A stretch of DNA of 64,000 nt from Humulus lupulus (GCF_963169125.1 NC_084796.1:85271888-85335887), one strand, 5' to 3'. Shown: positions 11,267 to 21,812, counted from the stretch's first letter. Made by a program: numbers and translations. The notes: generated by a model not told the origin, from the letters alone.

Positions 11267-11280
11267 TAAGTTTGGGGGTG
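11267..11280 (+). other. Athila polypurine tract
   Basis: The sequence taagtttgggggtg lies immediately 5' of the LTR start TGATAACTC. This is the expected place for second-strand priming. It is the third copy of this motif in the element (others at 10394 and 10602). Confidence 0.75.
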
Positions 11281-12767
11281 TGATAACTCTTGAATAAAGA
11301 GTTATTTCATGTGCTTTTGAACTTATATTTGTGAAAAAATCATGAGTGATGTTAGTTTATTTTTAGTTTTTGTAGCTAACTTGGATGTTTTCATTATCTT
11401 AACTAAGTGTAATTATTTTTTAGTTTTTAATAGCTATTGGGTTGAAGATAATGATTTCATGGTTAAATATTTGCACAAAGGAATGAGTGAGCTTAAGAGT
11501 CTATTGTGATGAAATTATTGTATTGATGGCTGAATATTCAGGATTGCTGCAGCAAAACTGAAGCATTGTGATCAGCTACATTTTGGAGCATGGAACATGT
11601 GGCAGTCAAGAGTCAAGCTTACATTTCAGCTGATGTGGCAGTGGCAGAAGGAAATAATCAGCATAAAGAAGAAAAGGACAAAAGAGAAGGAAGACTTGAT
11701 GTTTTGGGAGGAAAATAGGGGCATTATGGTACTTTTGGAGGAGAAGAAGAAAACCTAATATACCAAAATAATGCTCCAGCCGTAACATACAACCAGCAGC
11801 CATTTTTGGCAAAGAAAACCAGTGAGAATATCAGAGAAAACGCCAGGAAGAAATAGAAGAGAGGTTCAAGGAAGAAGGAGGCCAACCCAAGAAACTCAAG
11901 CATCATTTGGATTTGTTTTTCTCCTCTTTCTAAACTCTATTGTATTAATTTCTGAGTTGGATTTTAACTGAATATTATGGGTTGTTTTGATTGGGAATTA
12001 CTGTTTATGAAACCAGCCATGAACTAATTTCTTGGTGGTTTGGATTGTTGATGAACCCTATGTTATAATCTATCCATTTCTTGCACTTTATTTTAGTAAA
12101 ATCTCCCTTGATCATTCAAGTGTGCTTAAATTAATTTCTTGTTGTTGTTTGGCCAGCAATGGCAAGTTATGTTAATTATATTTAATGCTGGAAAGGTTAA
12201 ATGTAATAGGAAAAACTTGGATGACACAAGTCATAATCTAGGTTAGGTTATGTTAGTAATTAATATAGGGATATGTTAATTACCTTGTGTAACATATGAG
12301 AAGTGAGCTGTGATTGCATTCTTAAATCTGATTTTGCATAGGAATATGTTTAATTAGGTAGAAGAATTAAGGTCATAAGATTTGGGAAAGTTTTATGCGT
12401 GTTAAATGAACTTTTTGTTATCCTGGGAGTTTTGCTAGAATATTGCCGCAGCAACACGTTCGCAATTTGTTCAGGACGAATAATATAGGGGAATTCAACA
12501 ATTCAAGTCCATTTTGCAATTCATAAATTTCTCTTAATTTTCTTGTTCAGTTCAGTATTTAATTTCAGTATTTCCATTTTATTTTAATATTTTGCTTAGT
12601 CTATAAACAACCACTTGACTTTTAATTTTCTCCAATTGTTTAGTAATTGTTTTGCTTACTTTTTAATTTGCAATCCCTATGGAGACGATCTTGAATACTT
12701 ACTACTTTATTACTTGTTTTGTGACTGTGTACTCTTGCACATTTTAATCAAATTAATTTTCACAACA
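11281..12767 (+). mobile_element. Athila 3' LTR
   Basis: It starts TGATAACTC after the PPT (the alternative start TGTGATAA is 2 bp upstream) and ends TTTTCACAACA, after which chromovirus D gag sequence begins (cctgacaataag). Length is about 1487 bp. The first 25 bases contain a perfect 9-bp inverted repeat (ATAACTCTT-GAATA-AAGAGTTAT, 11283-11305). A 5 bp TSD would be 'cctga', but the left partner is deleted. Confidence 0.8.
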
Positions 12768-13253
12768 CCTGACAATAAGTAGTCCGATGGCGATAAAAGG
12801 GCACAGACGAACAATGGGAGTAATAGGTCGGGTTATGTAGAATACCCGCAATGTGCTAAGTGCCAAAAGAAACATCCTGGTGAATGTCGTGAGAACACCA
12901 AAGGATGCTTCAATTGTGGTCAGGAAGGACATCGGAAGAGAGAATGTCCCCAGCTCAAGCCAGAAAGGAAAAAGGAAGACAAGATGGTTCCTGTCAGGGT
13001 ATTTGCCTTAACCCAAGGAGAAGCTGATGCTAGCAATAAAGTGGTCACAGGTCAGGTTTCTATCCTCAATAATGTATGTTCTGTATTATTTGATTCGGGA
13101 GCCACTTCGTATATCTCGCTAGGAATGATAGAAAAACTAGACAAACCTTGTGAGGGATTTAGAACTAGGTTTGTAACAGAGTTGACTTCGGGCAAAATAG
13201 TTCTATCATCACAGATAGTACGAGGCATACCGATCAAGATTGAGGATGTATAA
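12768..13253 (+). pseudogene. gag-pro: Chromovirus D nucleocapsid zinc knuckle and protease
   Basis: In one frame after a TAG at 12780-12782, the conserved GYVEYPQCAKC is followed by an intact CCHC knuckle (CFNCGQEGHRKREC), which binds the RNA genome in the Gag particle. The protease follows. Its active-site motif reads DSGATSYIS, where copy C has DSGATHSYIS, so the His codon has been lost. The frame stops at TAA 13251-13253. A 1-nt insertion in the next bases shifts the reading frame before DVILGMDWLARHG, the second conserved protease block. The protein is inactive as it stands. Confidence 0.8.
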
Positions 13254-13390
13254 TTAGAAGGAGACCTGATAGAACTTGAGAGATCAAAGACTTTGACGTG
13301 ATACTAGGCATGGACTGGCTAGCAAGGCATGGTGCAACTATCAACTGCAAACGCAAGAAAGTGACGTTCGAGACTCCTGACGGCTAGAGA

Positions 13391-14623
13391 TTGTGCTTTA
13401 TGGGACTAGTTTTAGGACTACGCACACCTCTTATATCATCTCTCAAAGCTCAGAGGATGATAGAAAAAGGATGTCAAGCATTCTTAGCCAACATCATAGA
13501 TGTGGTAAAGGAAACACCACTAAAAGTTGAAGATGTTCGCATTATAAAAGAATTCCCAGAAGTATTTCCCAATGACTTACCAGGGTTGCCGCCGACTCGG
13601 GAAATTGACTTCACAATCAAATTAGTACTGGGCACCGAGCCTATCTCCAAGGCACCATACCGAATGGCACCTACTGAACTCAAGGAGTTAAATACGTAGC
13701 TTCAAGAACTCCTAGACTTGGGTTTCATTAGACAAAGGCATTCTCCATGGGTAGCACCGGTGCTATTTGTGAAGAAAAAGGATGGAAGCATGCGTATGTA
13801 CCACGAGCTGAATAAGGTAACAATTAAGAATAAGTACTCGCTACCCCGAATTGATGACTTGTTTGATCAACTCCAAGGTGTGACCGTGTTTTCAAAGATT
13901 GATTTATGGTCCGGGTATCATCAACTCAAGGTGCGGGAAGAGGATGTTCCCAAGATAGCTTTTAGAACTTGTTATGGGCATTACGAGTTTCTAGTTATGT
14001 CTTTTGGTCTTACCAATGCTCCTGCCGTGTTTATGGATTTAATGAATAGGGTCTTTAAGGACTACTTAGATAAATTTGTTGTAGTTTTCATCGATGACAT
14101 CTTAGTATACTCAAAGGATGAAGTCGAGCACGAGGAACATTTGAGGTTAATCTTATTACAACTAAAGGAGCATCAACTTTACGCCAAGTTTAAGAAGTGT
14201 GATTTTTGGCTTTCGCAAGTAGCATTCCTCGAGCACATTGTATCCAAGAACGGAGTTGCAGTAGACCCATCTAAGGTAGAGGCTGTGAAGGATTGGCCAA
14301 GACCAAAGAACGCATCAGAGGTAAAGAGCTTTCTGGGATTAGCAAGTTATTATCGGAGGTTTGTAGAAGGATTTTCTAAGATAGCCACTCCGCTCACCAA
14401 CCTGACCCAGAAGCAGCAGAGGTTCAACTGGACTGATAAGTGTGAAGAAAGATTCCAGTTGCTTAAAGACAAGTTGTGCTCAGCACCAGTACCCTGTGTA
14501 CCGACACCTAACAACAAGTTTGTATTCTACTGTGATGCATCGAAGCAAGGGCTAGCTTGCGTGCTGATGAAGAATGACAAGGTGATAGCCTACGCCTCAA
14601 GGCAGCTGAAGGAGTACGAGTAA
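13391..14623 (+). pseudogene. pol: Chromovirus D reverse transcriptase
   Basis: It covers the linker to RT ([20 protein letters not shown]), the fingers ([20 protein letters not shown]), [15 protein letters not shown], the [13 protein letters not shown] block and the catalytic [11 protein letters not shown] near 14085-14120. The start of RNase H ([14 protein letters not shown]) and [10 protein letters not shown] are in the same frame. Damage: TAG at 13697-13699, loss of the residues around MCIDYRELNK (here MYHELNK), and TAA at 14621-14623. The polymerase motif is intact but the reading frame is not. Confidence 0.85.
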
Positions 14624-14641
14624 CGCTATCCAACACACGAT

Positions 14642-15262
14642 ATGGAGTTGGCAGTGGTGGTCTTTGCGTTAAAAATCTGGCGCCATTATCTTTACGGAGA
14701 ACGGTGTGAGATTTATACAGACGACAAAAGCTTAAAGTATTTCTTCACTCAGAAGGAGCTCAACATGAGGCAACGCAGGTGGTTAGAACTAGTGAAGGAT
14801 TATGACTGCGAAATCCTATACCACCCGGGAAAGGAAAATGTAGTTGCTGATGCGCTAAGTAAGAAGAGTTATGGAAGTTTAGCAGCACTAGCCAAAATAG
14901 AAAAGCCGCTACAGCAGGAGTTGATCAGTGCTGGAATCAAAGTAGTCATCGGTAAGCTGGCTAACTTGTCTATCCAGTCAAGTTTGTTAGAAGATATACG
15001 GATTAGGCAAGGGCATGATGACACATTAGTAGCACATATGGATGCAGTTAGAGAAGGGAAGGCCACAGATTTCTCAATATCAGGTCAAGGGTTATTGAGA
15101 TATAAGGATCGGGTATGCGTGCTAAATGATCAAAGGATTATGATGAAGATCTTAGGAGAAGCGCATAGTACCCCATACTCAGTTCACCCAAGGTCGACCA
15201 AGATGACTCACGACATTAAAGCAATTTATTGGTGGCCAAGAATGAAGAAGGATTGTGTCTAA
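14642..15262 (+). pseudogene. pol: Chromovirus D RNase H and integrase zinc domain
   Basis: It continues RNase H with [20 protein letters not shown] and [24 protein letters not shown] (catalytic Glu and Asp positions), then [16 protein letters not shown]. Further on is the integrase amino-terminal zinc region ([26 protein letters not shown]). A small deletion relative to copy C just after KKD shifts the frame, so the CxxC of the zinc finger falls in the next segment. Confidence 0.83.
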
Positions 15263-15764
15263 ATGTTTAGTATACCAGCAAGTGAAAGCAGAACATCAAT
15301 GGCCTGCAGGCTTATTGCAACCACTTAGCATACCAGAATGGAAATGGGACGATATAGCTATGGATTTTGTGATGGATTTGCCACGAACAAGTAAGCAGCA
15401 TGATTCAGCTTGGGTAGTAATAGATAGACTAACCAAGTCAGCTCATTTCCTGCCTATTAGGACTTCATACACAACGGATCAATACGCAGAAATTTATGTC
15501 CAAGAGATAATATGGTTGCATGGAATCCCTAAGACAATAGTATCCGACAGAGGATCGGTATTTACATCAAGATTTTGGGGAAGCTTACAGCAAGCCATGG
15601 GTATTAAGTTAAGTCTTAGTACATCTTTTCATCCTCAAACAGACGGTCAGTCCGAGCGTACCATACAGATATTAGAAGATATGTTGTGTGCTTGTGTACT
15701 TGATTTCGGAGGATCATGGAATAAGTACTTACCGCTGATCGAATTCTCCTACAACAATAGTTAA
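15255..15764 (+). pseudogene. int: Chromovirus D integrase catalytic core
   Basis: It begins in a shifted frame ([20 protein letters not shown]). The DDE residues are present: AMDFVMDLPRTSK (Asp), IVSDRGSVFTSRFW (Asp) and HPQTDGQSERTIQ (Glu). The frame ends at TAA 15762-15764 within the conserved FSYNNSY motif. Between 15765 and 15913 further pol sequence (MAPYELLYGRR...) is readable in other frames with stops. Confidence 0.83.
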
Positions 15765-15913
15765 CAGTCAATGATCAGGATGGCGCCTTATGAGTTACTT
15801 TATGGAAGAAGGTGTTGATCTCCATTACACTGGGACGAGGTAGGAGAAAGGTAGCTTCTTGGTCCCGAAGCTGTTAGAAAAGCTCAGGGAGCAATAGCGT
15901 TGATTAGAAGTGT

Positions 15914-16339
15914 ATGCTCACTGCTCAATGCCGTCAGAAAATTTATGCGGATGCCAAGCGGCGAGATGTTGAATTCAAAGTCAGAGATCAAGTCTTCCTT
16001 AATACATCTCCTATGAAAGGTGTGAAGCGGTTTGGGAAGAAAGGCAAGCTTAGTCCCCGGTTTATAGGTCCTTTTGAGATATTGGACAAAGTGGGAGCAG
16101 TTGCATGTAGATTAGCCCTACCGCCAGCTCTAGCAAATAGCCACAATGTGTTCCACATCTCGATGCTGCGTAAGTATGTGTCAGACCCATCTCACATCCT
16201 CAAGTATGATACAATAGCACTCCAGAAATACTTGAGTTACGAGGAACGACCGGTTAGCATCCTAGATAGAGGGATGAAGCAGTTACGATCCAAAAGTATT
16301 CCCATAGTCAAAGTCCTATGGAGTAATAGTTCTGAATGA
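15914..16339 (+). pseudogene. int: Chromovirus D integrase C-terminal domain and chromodomain region
   Basis: It encodes FKVRDQVFLNTSPMKGVKRF, GKLSPRFIGPFEIL (the GPY/F motif), HNVFHISMLRKYVSDPSHIL and the terminal IPIVKVLWSN, where the chromodomain of Tekay-type elements begins. The stop follows at TGA 16337-16339; copy C reads further here (EREATRELEED). Chromodomains of this type direct insertion to heterochromatin, which fits the nested surroundings. Confidence 0.8.
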
Positions 16340-16421
16340 GAGGTGATGTGGGAGTTGGGAAGACATGCAAGCTGAGTATCCGGAATTGTTTGGTAAGTAA
16401 ATTTCGGGGATGAAATTCTTT

Positions 16422-16436
16422 GCAGTAGGGGAGAAT
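16422..16436 (+). other. Chromovirus D polypurine tract
   Basis: gcagtaggggagaat lies directly before the LTR start TGTAGAGTCCC. The same position in element C has aagtaggggacaat. Confidence 0.75.
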
Positions 16437-17288
16437 TGTAGAGTCCCGGAACTTTACTTAGATAGTAGTAGTTGTAGTAATAGCTAGTAGTAGCTATACT
16501 ATTTTTATTACTGTGGATTTTGGTTCAAGCCGGGACTTAGTTGAACATTCGTAGCGACACTTATAGATTTTATAAGTGTAACCTATAGTTTAAGAATATT
16601 AATTATAACATAAGGTTTGATTAATATAGTTGATTATAAAGATGTCATTTATTATACTATAAGTTTTAGATATGATTAATAAGAACATGACACTTGTCAT
16701 GTGCAGGTTTATTTAAGGATTTAACTATAGTTTAAATAGAAAGAAAGTTCAAGAAAGCTCTAGAATCTTCCAAGACCATTAAGAGTATGACATTTGTCAC
16801 AACCTTGTTTATTTGAGGATTTAAGCATTTAATTCAAAAATAGAGGTTTCTAGAAGCTCTAGACCCTTCCAAAACCTGCTGGAATCTCGTATTACTCAGT
16901 CAAACCTGTTTAATCATTTCAAATTAAGTTGATAATGTGCAATTACGTGTTTAATATATTCACGTATGCTGATATATCGTAGCCTAGGAGCTGATGTATC
17001 ACCACACGGGGAATACGAAAAACACGTGAACTTCGCACATACGAAACGACGAGCGCTCGAGTCATAAGCCCAGGCGATATATCGCCTATGATGGGTGATA
17101 TATCGGCCCTAGGGCTATGTTTTCAAACGTCTTTGAAACCGAGCCCAATTCATTCCTTAACCTCTTGACTAGCCTTTGAACGTTTTTACCGAGTCTTAAG
17201 CCTCTGTTGAACGAATATTCAAATATTTTTCAATTAATACTCATTATTTTTATTCAAGCTAAAAGGAGGTAGTTCACTCCTTGAACTC

Positions 17289-17296
17289 TATAAATA
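17289..17296 (+). promoter_or_regulatory. Probable TATA box of chromovirus D LTR
   Basis: TATAAATA occurs in the context GAACTCTATAAATAGGACC, which is conserved in both LTRs of element C (20275 and 44963). Transcription would start some 25-35 bp downstream. Confidence 0.6.
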
Positions 17297-17849
17297 GGAC
17301 CTAGTACCCAGCCATTTCTCTCATTCTTCAAGCTGTGTTCAGAGCCTTCAAGCTGCTAGGGTTACTTTAGAGTGATAAACACTTGGGTTGGGGTATAAGC
17401 TTTATCATTTTAAGCTATATAAACACTTGGGAAGTAAGATAATAGTGTGTTTTTCTATATCGAGGTGTAGTTCAATTCTAGCACATCCAAAAGTATTCCT
17501 AATCTTAAGTTCATTTCTGTATGTTTCTTTAGTTTCTTTTAGTTTTCTTTACTCAAATCCTAACTCATTGTTTCCATTCTTTGTTAGGTATTTAAGTTCT
17601 TTGAACTGAAGGTTTCATTTTGGTAAGCTTCTTCTTGATGGTTTAGTTCATTTCTTTATCATCTCTTTCTTTAGAAATACTCACATTCTTATTGTTGGTT
17701 TTAGGAGTGTTCCAAATCCCTTCCTTGTTCTCATATCCCAGTTTTGGTAAGGAAAATAGGATATAATTATATATGTTTATATGATATGTTATGTTATCTT
17801 ATGTTATGTTATGTTATGTTTACATTATGTATAGTATGTTTATAGACCT

Positions 17850-17977
17850 TGGGCATATGACTTGTGTAGTTAACACGCCCCTGTAAATTATGGGCATATG
17901 ACTTGCTTGGCTAGCAAGCCCCACCAATCTATTGGCCATATGACTTGTTTAGTTATCAAGCCCCAAGTAGTATAATG
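17850..17977 (+). repeat. Tandem repeat, 3 x about 42 bp, inside LTR
   Basis: Each unit begins gggcatatgacttg (third copy ggccatatgacttg) and contains a variant of tag-ttaacaagcccc. Starts are at about 17851, 17892 and 17934. Confidence 0.75.
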
Positions 17978-18452
17978 GCCATTGTAGTATATGACATATG
18001 TTTATCGTACATGTTTATGATATAGTTTATGTATATGTTTTATGTTCTTAGTAGATTTTCCTTGCTAGGCATTAGGCTCATTCCTTTATTTTTATGTATG
18101 TAGGAAAATAGATATGGCGGCGGAAGGATTCGTGGTAGCTTGGCCTGTGTATTGCGGAAGAATGGATTCAATGGACTGCGTGAACGATTCGAGGACGACG
18201 TTATTTTTAGTCTTTTTAGTTATGTTTCTATGGATTTTGCGCACTTAGTTTTGTAAACAATTTCATTTAAGTTTAAAGTTATGTTTTATTTTCAAACAAT
18301 GGGATCCCATACCCCGAATTTATGTATTTCGACATTTACTTTAGAGTTTTTAATAAAGTTGTGAATGTTTCTTCTGTATGTTTTCTCAAAAATAGTGTTT
18401 ATGTATTGTAGTTTTCATGGTCCAAAGTCTTAGAATTAGTTGGGTCATTACA

Positions 18453-19645
18453 GAAAATAAGCGTCCGGCTAAATGACGTTAATGACAGCGCATTTGTAGG
18501 CATTCCAATCTTTTATTTGAATTTTTTTAGTTTTATTTAAGTTTTGAATTATGAACACTTTAATTTTTGTATTTTGAGTATTTATTTTTATTTGATTTTA
18601 ATTTCTATTAAATATGAGACTAATTTGAGTTGCAGCGCTACTTCGGGCTCCGAAAAACTGAACTATGGGATAACCCAAACTTTTTCTATACCCATTTTCG
18701 ATTCACCATCTAGATCTGTATCATTTTAAGCAGTCTGAGGTGTCAGGTAAGTTTCATTTTCCTTAGCTTTTATTTAAACATTGGAGAAAATGTTTAGGTT
18801 AAGTTTGGGAGAAGGGGTTTATTGTTATATATATTATGTTATTTTGTTAGTCATGTTGTTTTGTGTTTGTTATGTTTTGTCTAGGGTGTTTGTAGTGTTA
18901 GTTGAATCAAGTTGACAATGATTAGCCAATGATAATATGATTGAATGATGTGTTGTATAAATTAAATGAGAATGAAGCTATAAAAATATATGTGCTTGGT
19001 TGAATAGTTCTTTCCATGTTTACATTTTCTACTTATATAAATGTAAGTTTAATCATGATTTTTAATAAATTTTATGTGATTGAATATTATTTATGCTTGC
19101 TGAATTTTTAAAATAAAAATAAGATTGAAAATGTTGTTATCCTATAACTTGTTTGCTTGCTATTTGAGACGAAATCATAGATTATGCATGCTTAGGAAGA
19201 TGATTTAGGCAATTCTTTGGAACAATTGAGCCTTTCAAGCCAACCTTGATTTATTGAATCCTTAGTTACCCAATTTTGAGCCTAATTTGATTCTTTTTGT
19301 TTGACAACTATTTTGAGCTTATTTGAAACTTTGTTATTTGCCATTCCCTTTGATATACCATGAGCATGTGAAAAGTGATTGGGGGATGATTTGTAATGGG
19401 GTTTATATTTGGAAATTTGTGTCGATAGAAGAAAAATTGAGAGAGAAAGAAAGAAAAAGTATATTGAATATGAACTACACTCCAATTGAAAATACAAAGA
19501 AATAAGTTTGGGGGAGTGTAGTATCATTAAAAAAAATTAAATGAAAAAAAAAAAGAAAAAATTAGTTTATGAATTCTCTCTGAAAATAAGAAATATTGGG
19601 AAATTTGGGGTTGGTTTTTGGGTTTTTGAGTGGATAAAGGTTGAA
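18453..19645 (+). mobile_element. Athila-like 3' internal remnant
   Basis: No coding sequence remains. It begins with agcgtccggctaaatgacg-ttaatgacagcgc, the motif usually found just after Athila pol. It then matches the 3' non-coding part of the element at 1240-12767 in order and wording: cattggagaaaatg with aagtttggga near 18780-18810; 'gacgaaatc...gatttaggc...attgagcctt' near 19170-19235; and 'aataagtttgggggagtg' near 19500. Its LTR is not seen. It is cut on the left by the LTR of D, whose insertion point it forms, and on the right by the truncated LTR of element C at about 19645. Confidence 0.6.
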
Positions 19646-20274
19646 TTTAGTTTGAAAACCATAGAGATAGATAGGGATTCTATAAGTTTAGCCTATAATT
19701 TAGAAATATTAATTTTATCATAAAGTTTGATTAATATAGCTGGTCCTATAAATATTATTTATTATAACTTAAGGTTTAGATAGAATAATTAAGAATGTGA
19801 CACTTGTCAAATGTATGTTTATTAAGGATTTTAGATGAATAAATTAATAAAGGATATACCTAGGAAGTCTAGAACCTTCCCTCAGCTGTTAGGATCTCAT
19901 ATTACTCAGTCAAAGTTTTTTAAACAAACTTCAATTATGTTGAAAGTGTGCAAAAACGTGTTTAATATATCAGTGTAAGTCGATATATCGCAGCTATAGG
20001 GGCTATTATATCACCTATGTTGATATGGAAAACACGCCGACTTTGCACAAACGAAACCACGGAGCCTCAGGAATATGGGGAGGCGATATATCACCTATAG
20101 GGGACGATATGTCGGCTCCACAAGCATATTTTGAAAGTCCGTGGAATCCAAGCTAGAAACAACCCTCAACAACTTGGACTTGCTCTTGAATGATTTTGAC
20201 CGAGTTCTGGGTATCTGTTTAGCATAATTCAATTTTTATTCATTTTAAAGGAGTTAGTTTCACTCCTTGAACTC

Positions 20275-20282
20275 TATAAATG
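20275..20282 (+). promoter_or_regulatory. Probable TATA box of chromovirus C 5' LTR
   Basis: TATAAATG in the conserved context CTTGAACTCTATAAATGGGACC, which has TATAAATA in the right LTR. Confidence 0.55.
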
Positions 20283-20778
20283 GGACCCATCACTCAGCCA
20301 TTTGCATCATCATTCAAGCATTTCTCAGAGCCTCCAAGCTGTTAATTTCATTCTAGAGAGAAACACTAGGGTTTTTGGGTTAAAAGCTTTCAAATCTAAG
20401 CTTTTCTAAGCACTTGGGAAGTAAGCTAGAGTGTGATTTCGGTATCAAGGTGAAGATCAAAATTCTAAGCTGTTTAAGGTACTCTCAATCCTCAAGTTTA
20501 GTTCATTAAAGTTCCTCTTATTTTATTCATTTTCTTCCAAATCCTAACTTATTATAATGGCTTTTGGTTAGGTGTTTGATTTTCTTGAAACTTAAGGTTT
20601 TCAGTAAGTTCTTATCTTGATGGTTTAGATCTTCTCTTCATCTTCTTTTCTTTAGGAAACTTATGATTTTTACTGTTTGGTTTTAGGAGTTTCTAATCCC
20701 GCCCTTGTCTCCAATACCCCAGTTTCTAGTAAGGAAAATAAGTTAGATTTTATGTGTTATGATTATGTTTATGTATGT

Positions 20779-20804
20779 ATGTGTGTGTGTGTGTGTGTGT
20801 GTGT
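20779..20804 (+). repeat. (TG)n microsatellite
   Basis: An uninterrupted TG dinucleotide run of about 26 bases, preceded by a short ATGT-type run. The equivalent site in the right LTR (about 45458-45490) has a shorter TG/TATG run. Confidence 0.9.
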
Positions 20805-20917
20805 ATTTTGTTTTTATGTTTGTAGTCGCTTGGAAAATATGGTTGCTTAGATAGCAAATAAGCAAATCCCGAATTTTTTATCATTTTCGTAGACTATAGT
20901 TATGAGTAAACGTATCT

Positions 20918-21040
20918 CTAAATAGTAGTAAAAGGACCTAGATGGTTTCTATCATATACTATATTTGTGTTTAAGCCTACCTCTAAATAGTAGCAAGAGG
21001 ACCTAGATGGTTTCTATCACATATTATGATAATGATTTAA
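20918..21040 (+). repeat. Tandem duplication, 65 bp unit, in LTR
   Basis: Two copies of a unit containing ctaaatagtag and ggacctagatggtttctatc, starting at 20918 and 20983. The same duplication occurs in the right LTR at about 45598-45705. Confidence 0.75.
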
Positions 21041-21497
21041 TGGCCATTAATATTGTAGACTTATGTTTTATGATTTATGTTTTTATGTCTTATGATTTAT
21101 GATATGCTTTAGTAGTTTTTCCTTACTGGGCATTAGGCTCATTCCTTTTTATTTAGATTGTGCAGGTAAATGAGCATGGAAAGTGGGACAAATTCATGGC
21201 GGCTTTGGCATGTGTATTGGGAGAGGAATAAATGAATGGAGTGATGGAAATGATCGAGGATGACGTTTATGTTTTGAGTCTTTTTAATTTATGTATTTAT
21301 GATTTTCCGCATTTAGTATTTGAACGATTAAAATAAAGGTTTAATTTTCTTTATGATTTTTATGTAATAACAATGAGATCCCGTATTTTGGATTTTTTAA
21401 TAAAGATCAATTATTTTATGTATGAATTCGAAATTAATTGTTATGTCTTAGTAGTTTTAATGGTCCGAGGTCTTTAAGTTAGTCGGGTAATTACAGA

Positions 21498-21509
21498 TGG
21501 TATTAGAGC
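21498..21509 (+). other. Chromovirus C primer-binding site
   Basis: TGGTATTAGAGC, two bases after the LTR end. It differs by one base from TGGTATCAGAGC, the usual PBS complementary to the 3' end of initiator methionine tRNA, which is intact in element A. Confidence 0.8.
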
Positions 21510-21645
21510 CCACGGTTCATATGAATGAAGTTCTCCTTGATACACGTGCAAAAGCTCCGGATCTAACCACCAATGTAAGTGTTTATGTTATGAATATAAG
21601 TTTATGTTAAAATCTAACATTTTAGTCATATGTTTTCAGTCAAAA

Positions 21646-21812
21646 ATGAGCGAAGCTTTGACCTATCATGATATCCGAGCCATTAAGGCATTGAAAAATG
21701 TTAGAGAGCCAAGGGATACAATAGGAGTGCTAGAAAGAATCACTCAAAGATTGATCATATTTCACAAGGAGATAGTTCACCTTCAAATCACTAGGAAAAT
21801 TATGATGAGAGT
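21646..21812 (+). pseudogene. Chromovirus C: ORF upstream of gag (ORF0), 5' half
   Basis: The frame starts at ATG 21646 (MSEALTYHDIRAIKALK) and continues GVLERITQRLIIFHKEIVHLQ up to MMR, where TAT-like element B interrupts it. The second half resumes at 38722. Together they make about 158 codons with no internal stop other than the insertion. The same protein is recognisable in element D at 636-1074. It lies about 140 bp after the PBS and well upstream of gag. The product is unrecognised: mostly helical-looking, with charged residues. It may be an accessory protein of this chromovirus family or a captured host fragment. Confidence 0.7.
21808..21812. repeat. TSD of element B, left copy
   Basis: agagt precedes TGTTGTACCC. 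The right copy agaga (38717-38721) differs in one base. The uninterrupted reading in the ORF is consistent with one copy. Confidence 0.7.

Larger units (their letters stand above)
1240..12767 (+). mobile_element. Athila-group Ty3/gypsy retrotransposon lacking its 5' LTR
   Basis: The internal region and 3' LTR are present; the 5' LTR and PBS are not. The coding order is gag, protease, RT, RNase H, integrase, then a third ORF after pol. Several features place it in the Athila group: a DTENPRKDGKEHCKAVTLRSG motif in gag, the CDLGASINLMP protease motif, the long non-coding 3' region with AAGTTTGGGGG motifs, and an LTR beginning TGATAACTC. It is inserted in chromovirus D: flanking D sequence ends at about 1239 and resumes at 12768. 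About 1.35 kb of D (by comparison with element C, 39208-40555) is missing together with the 5' LTR, so a deletion removed the left end of the insertion. Confidence 0.85.
12768..18452 (+). mobile_element. Chromovirus D (Tekay-type Ty3/gypsy), 3' part: gag end, pol, 3' LTR
   Basis: The body of D continues after the Athila insertion. It is closely related to element C in order and protein sequence. The lineage call rests on the RT ([10 protein letters not shown]), the integrase C-terminus (HNVFHISMLRKYVSDPSHIL) and the following VLWSN motif, where chromoviruses carry a chromodomain. The 5' LTR is not in the window. The right flank after the LTR is gaaaataagcg, which is Athila-like sequence. Confidence 0.85.
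16437..18452 (+). mobile_element. Chromovirus D 3' LTR
   Basis: It runs from TGTAGAGTCCC to TTGGGTCATTACA, about 2016 bp, and is similar to the LTRs of element C. Notable contents are a cluster of gatatatc motifs with a perfect GGCGATATATCGCC palindrome (17073-17086), a TATA box (17289-17296) in the shared context ACTCTATAAATAGGACC, and three tandem copies of a unit of about 42 bp (17850-17977). Confidence 0.85.
19646..21495 (+). mobile_element. Chromovirus C 5' LTR, left edge truncated
   Basis: It aligns with 44336-46162 of the right LTR from tttagtttgaaaacc onward and ends TCGGGTAATTACA. The LTR start (TGTAGCATCTC...) is absent. It holds the gatatatc cluster (19980-20116), the TATA box at 20275, a (TG)n run (20779-20804) and a two-unit 65-bp tandem repeat (20918 to about 21040). 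Confidence 0.82.

Noticed and set aside
17388..17609. 73-codon plus-strand frame in LTR of D
   Set aside because: Not conserved in the LTRs of C and rich in Phe/Ser from T-rich sequence.
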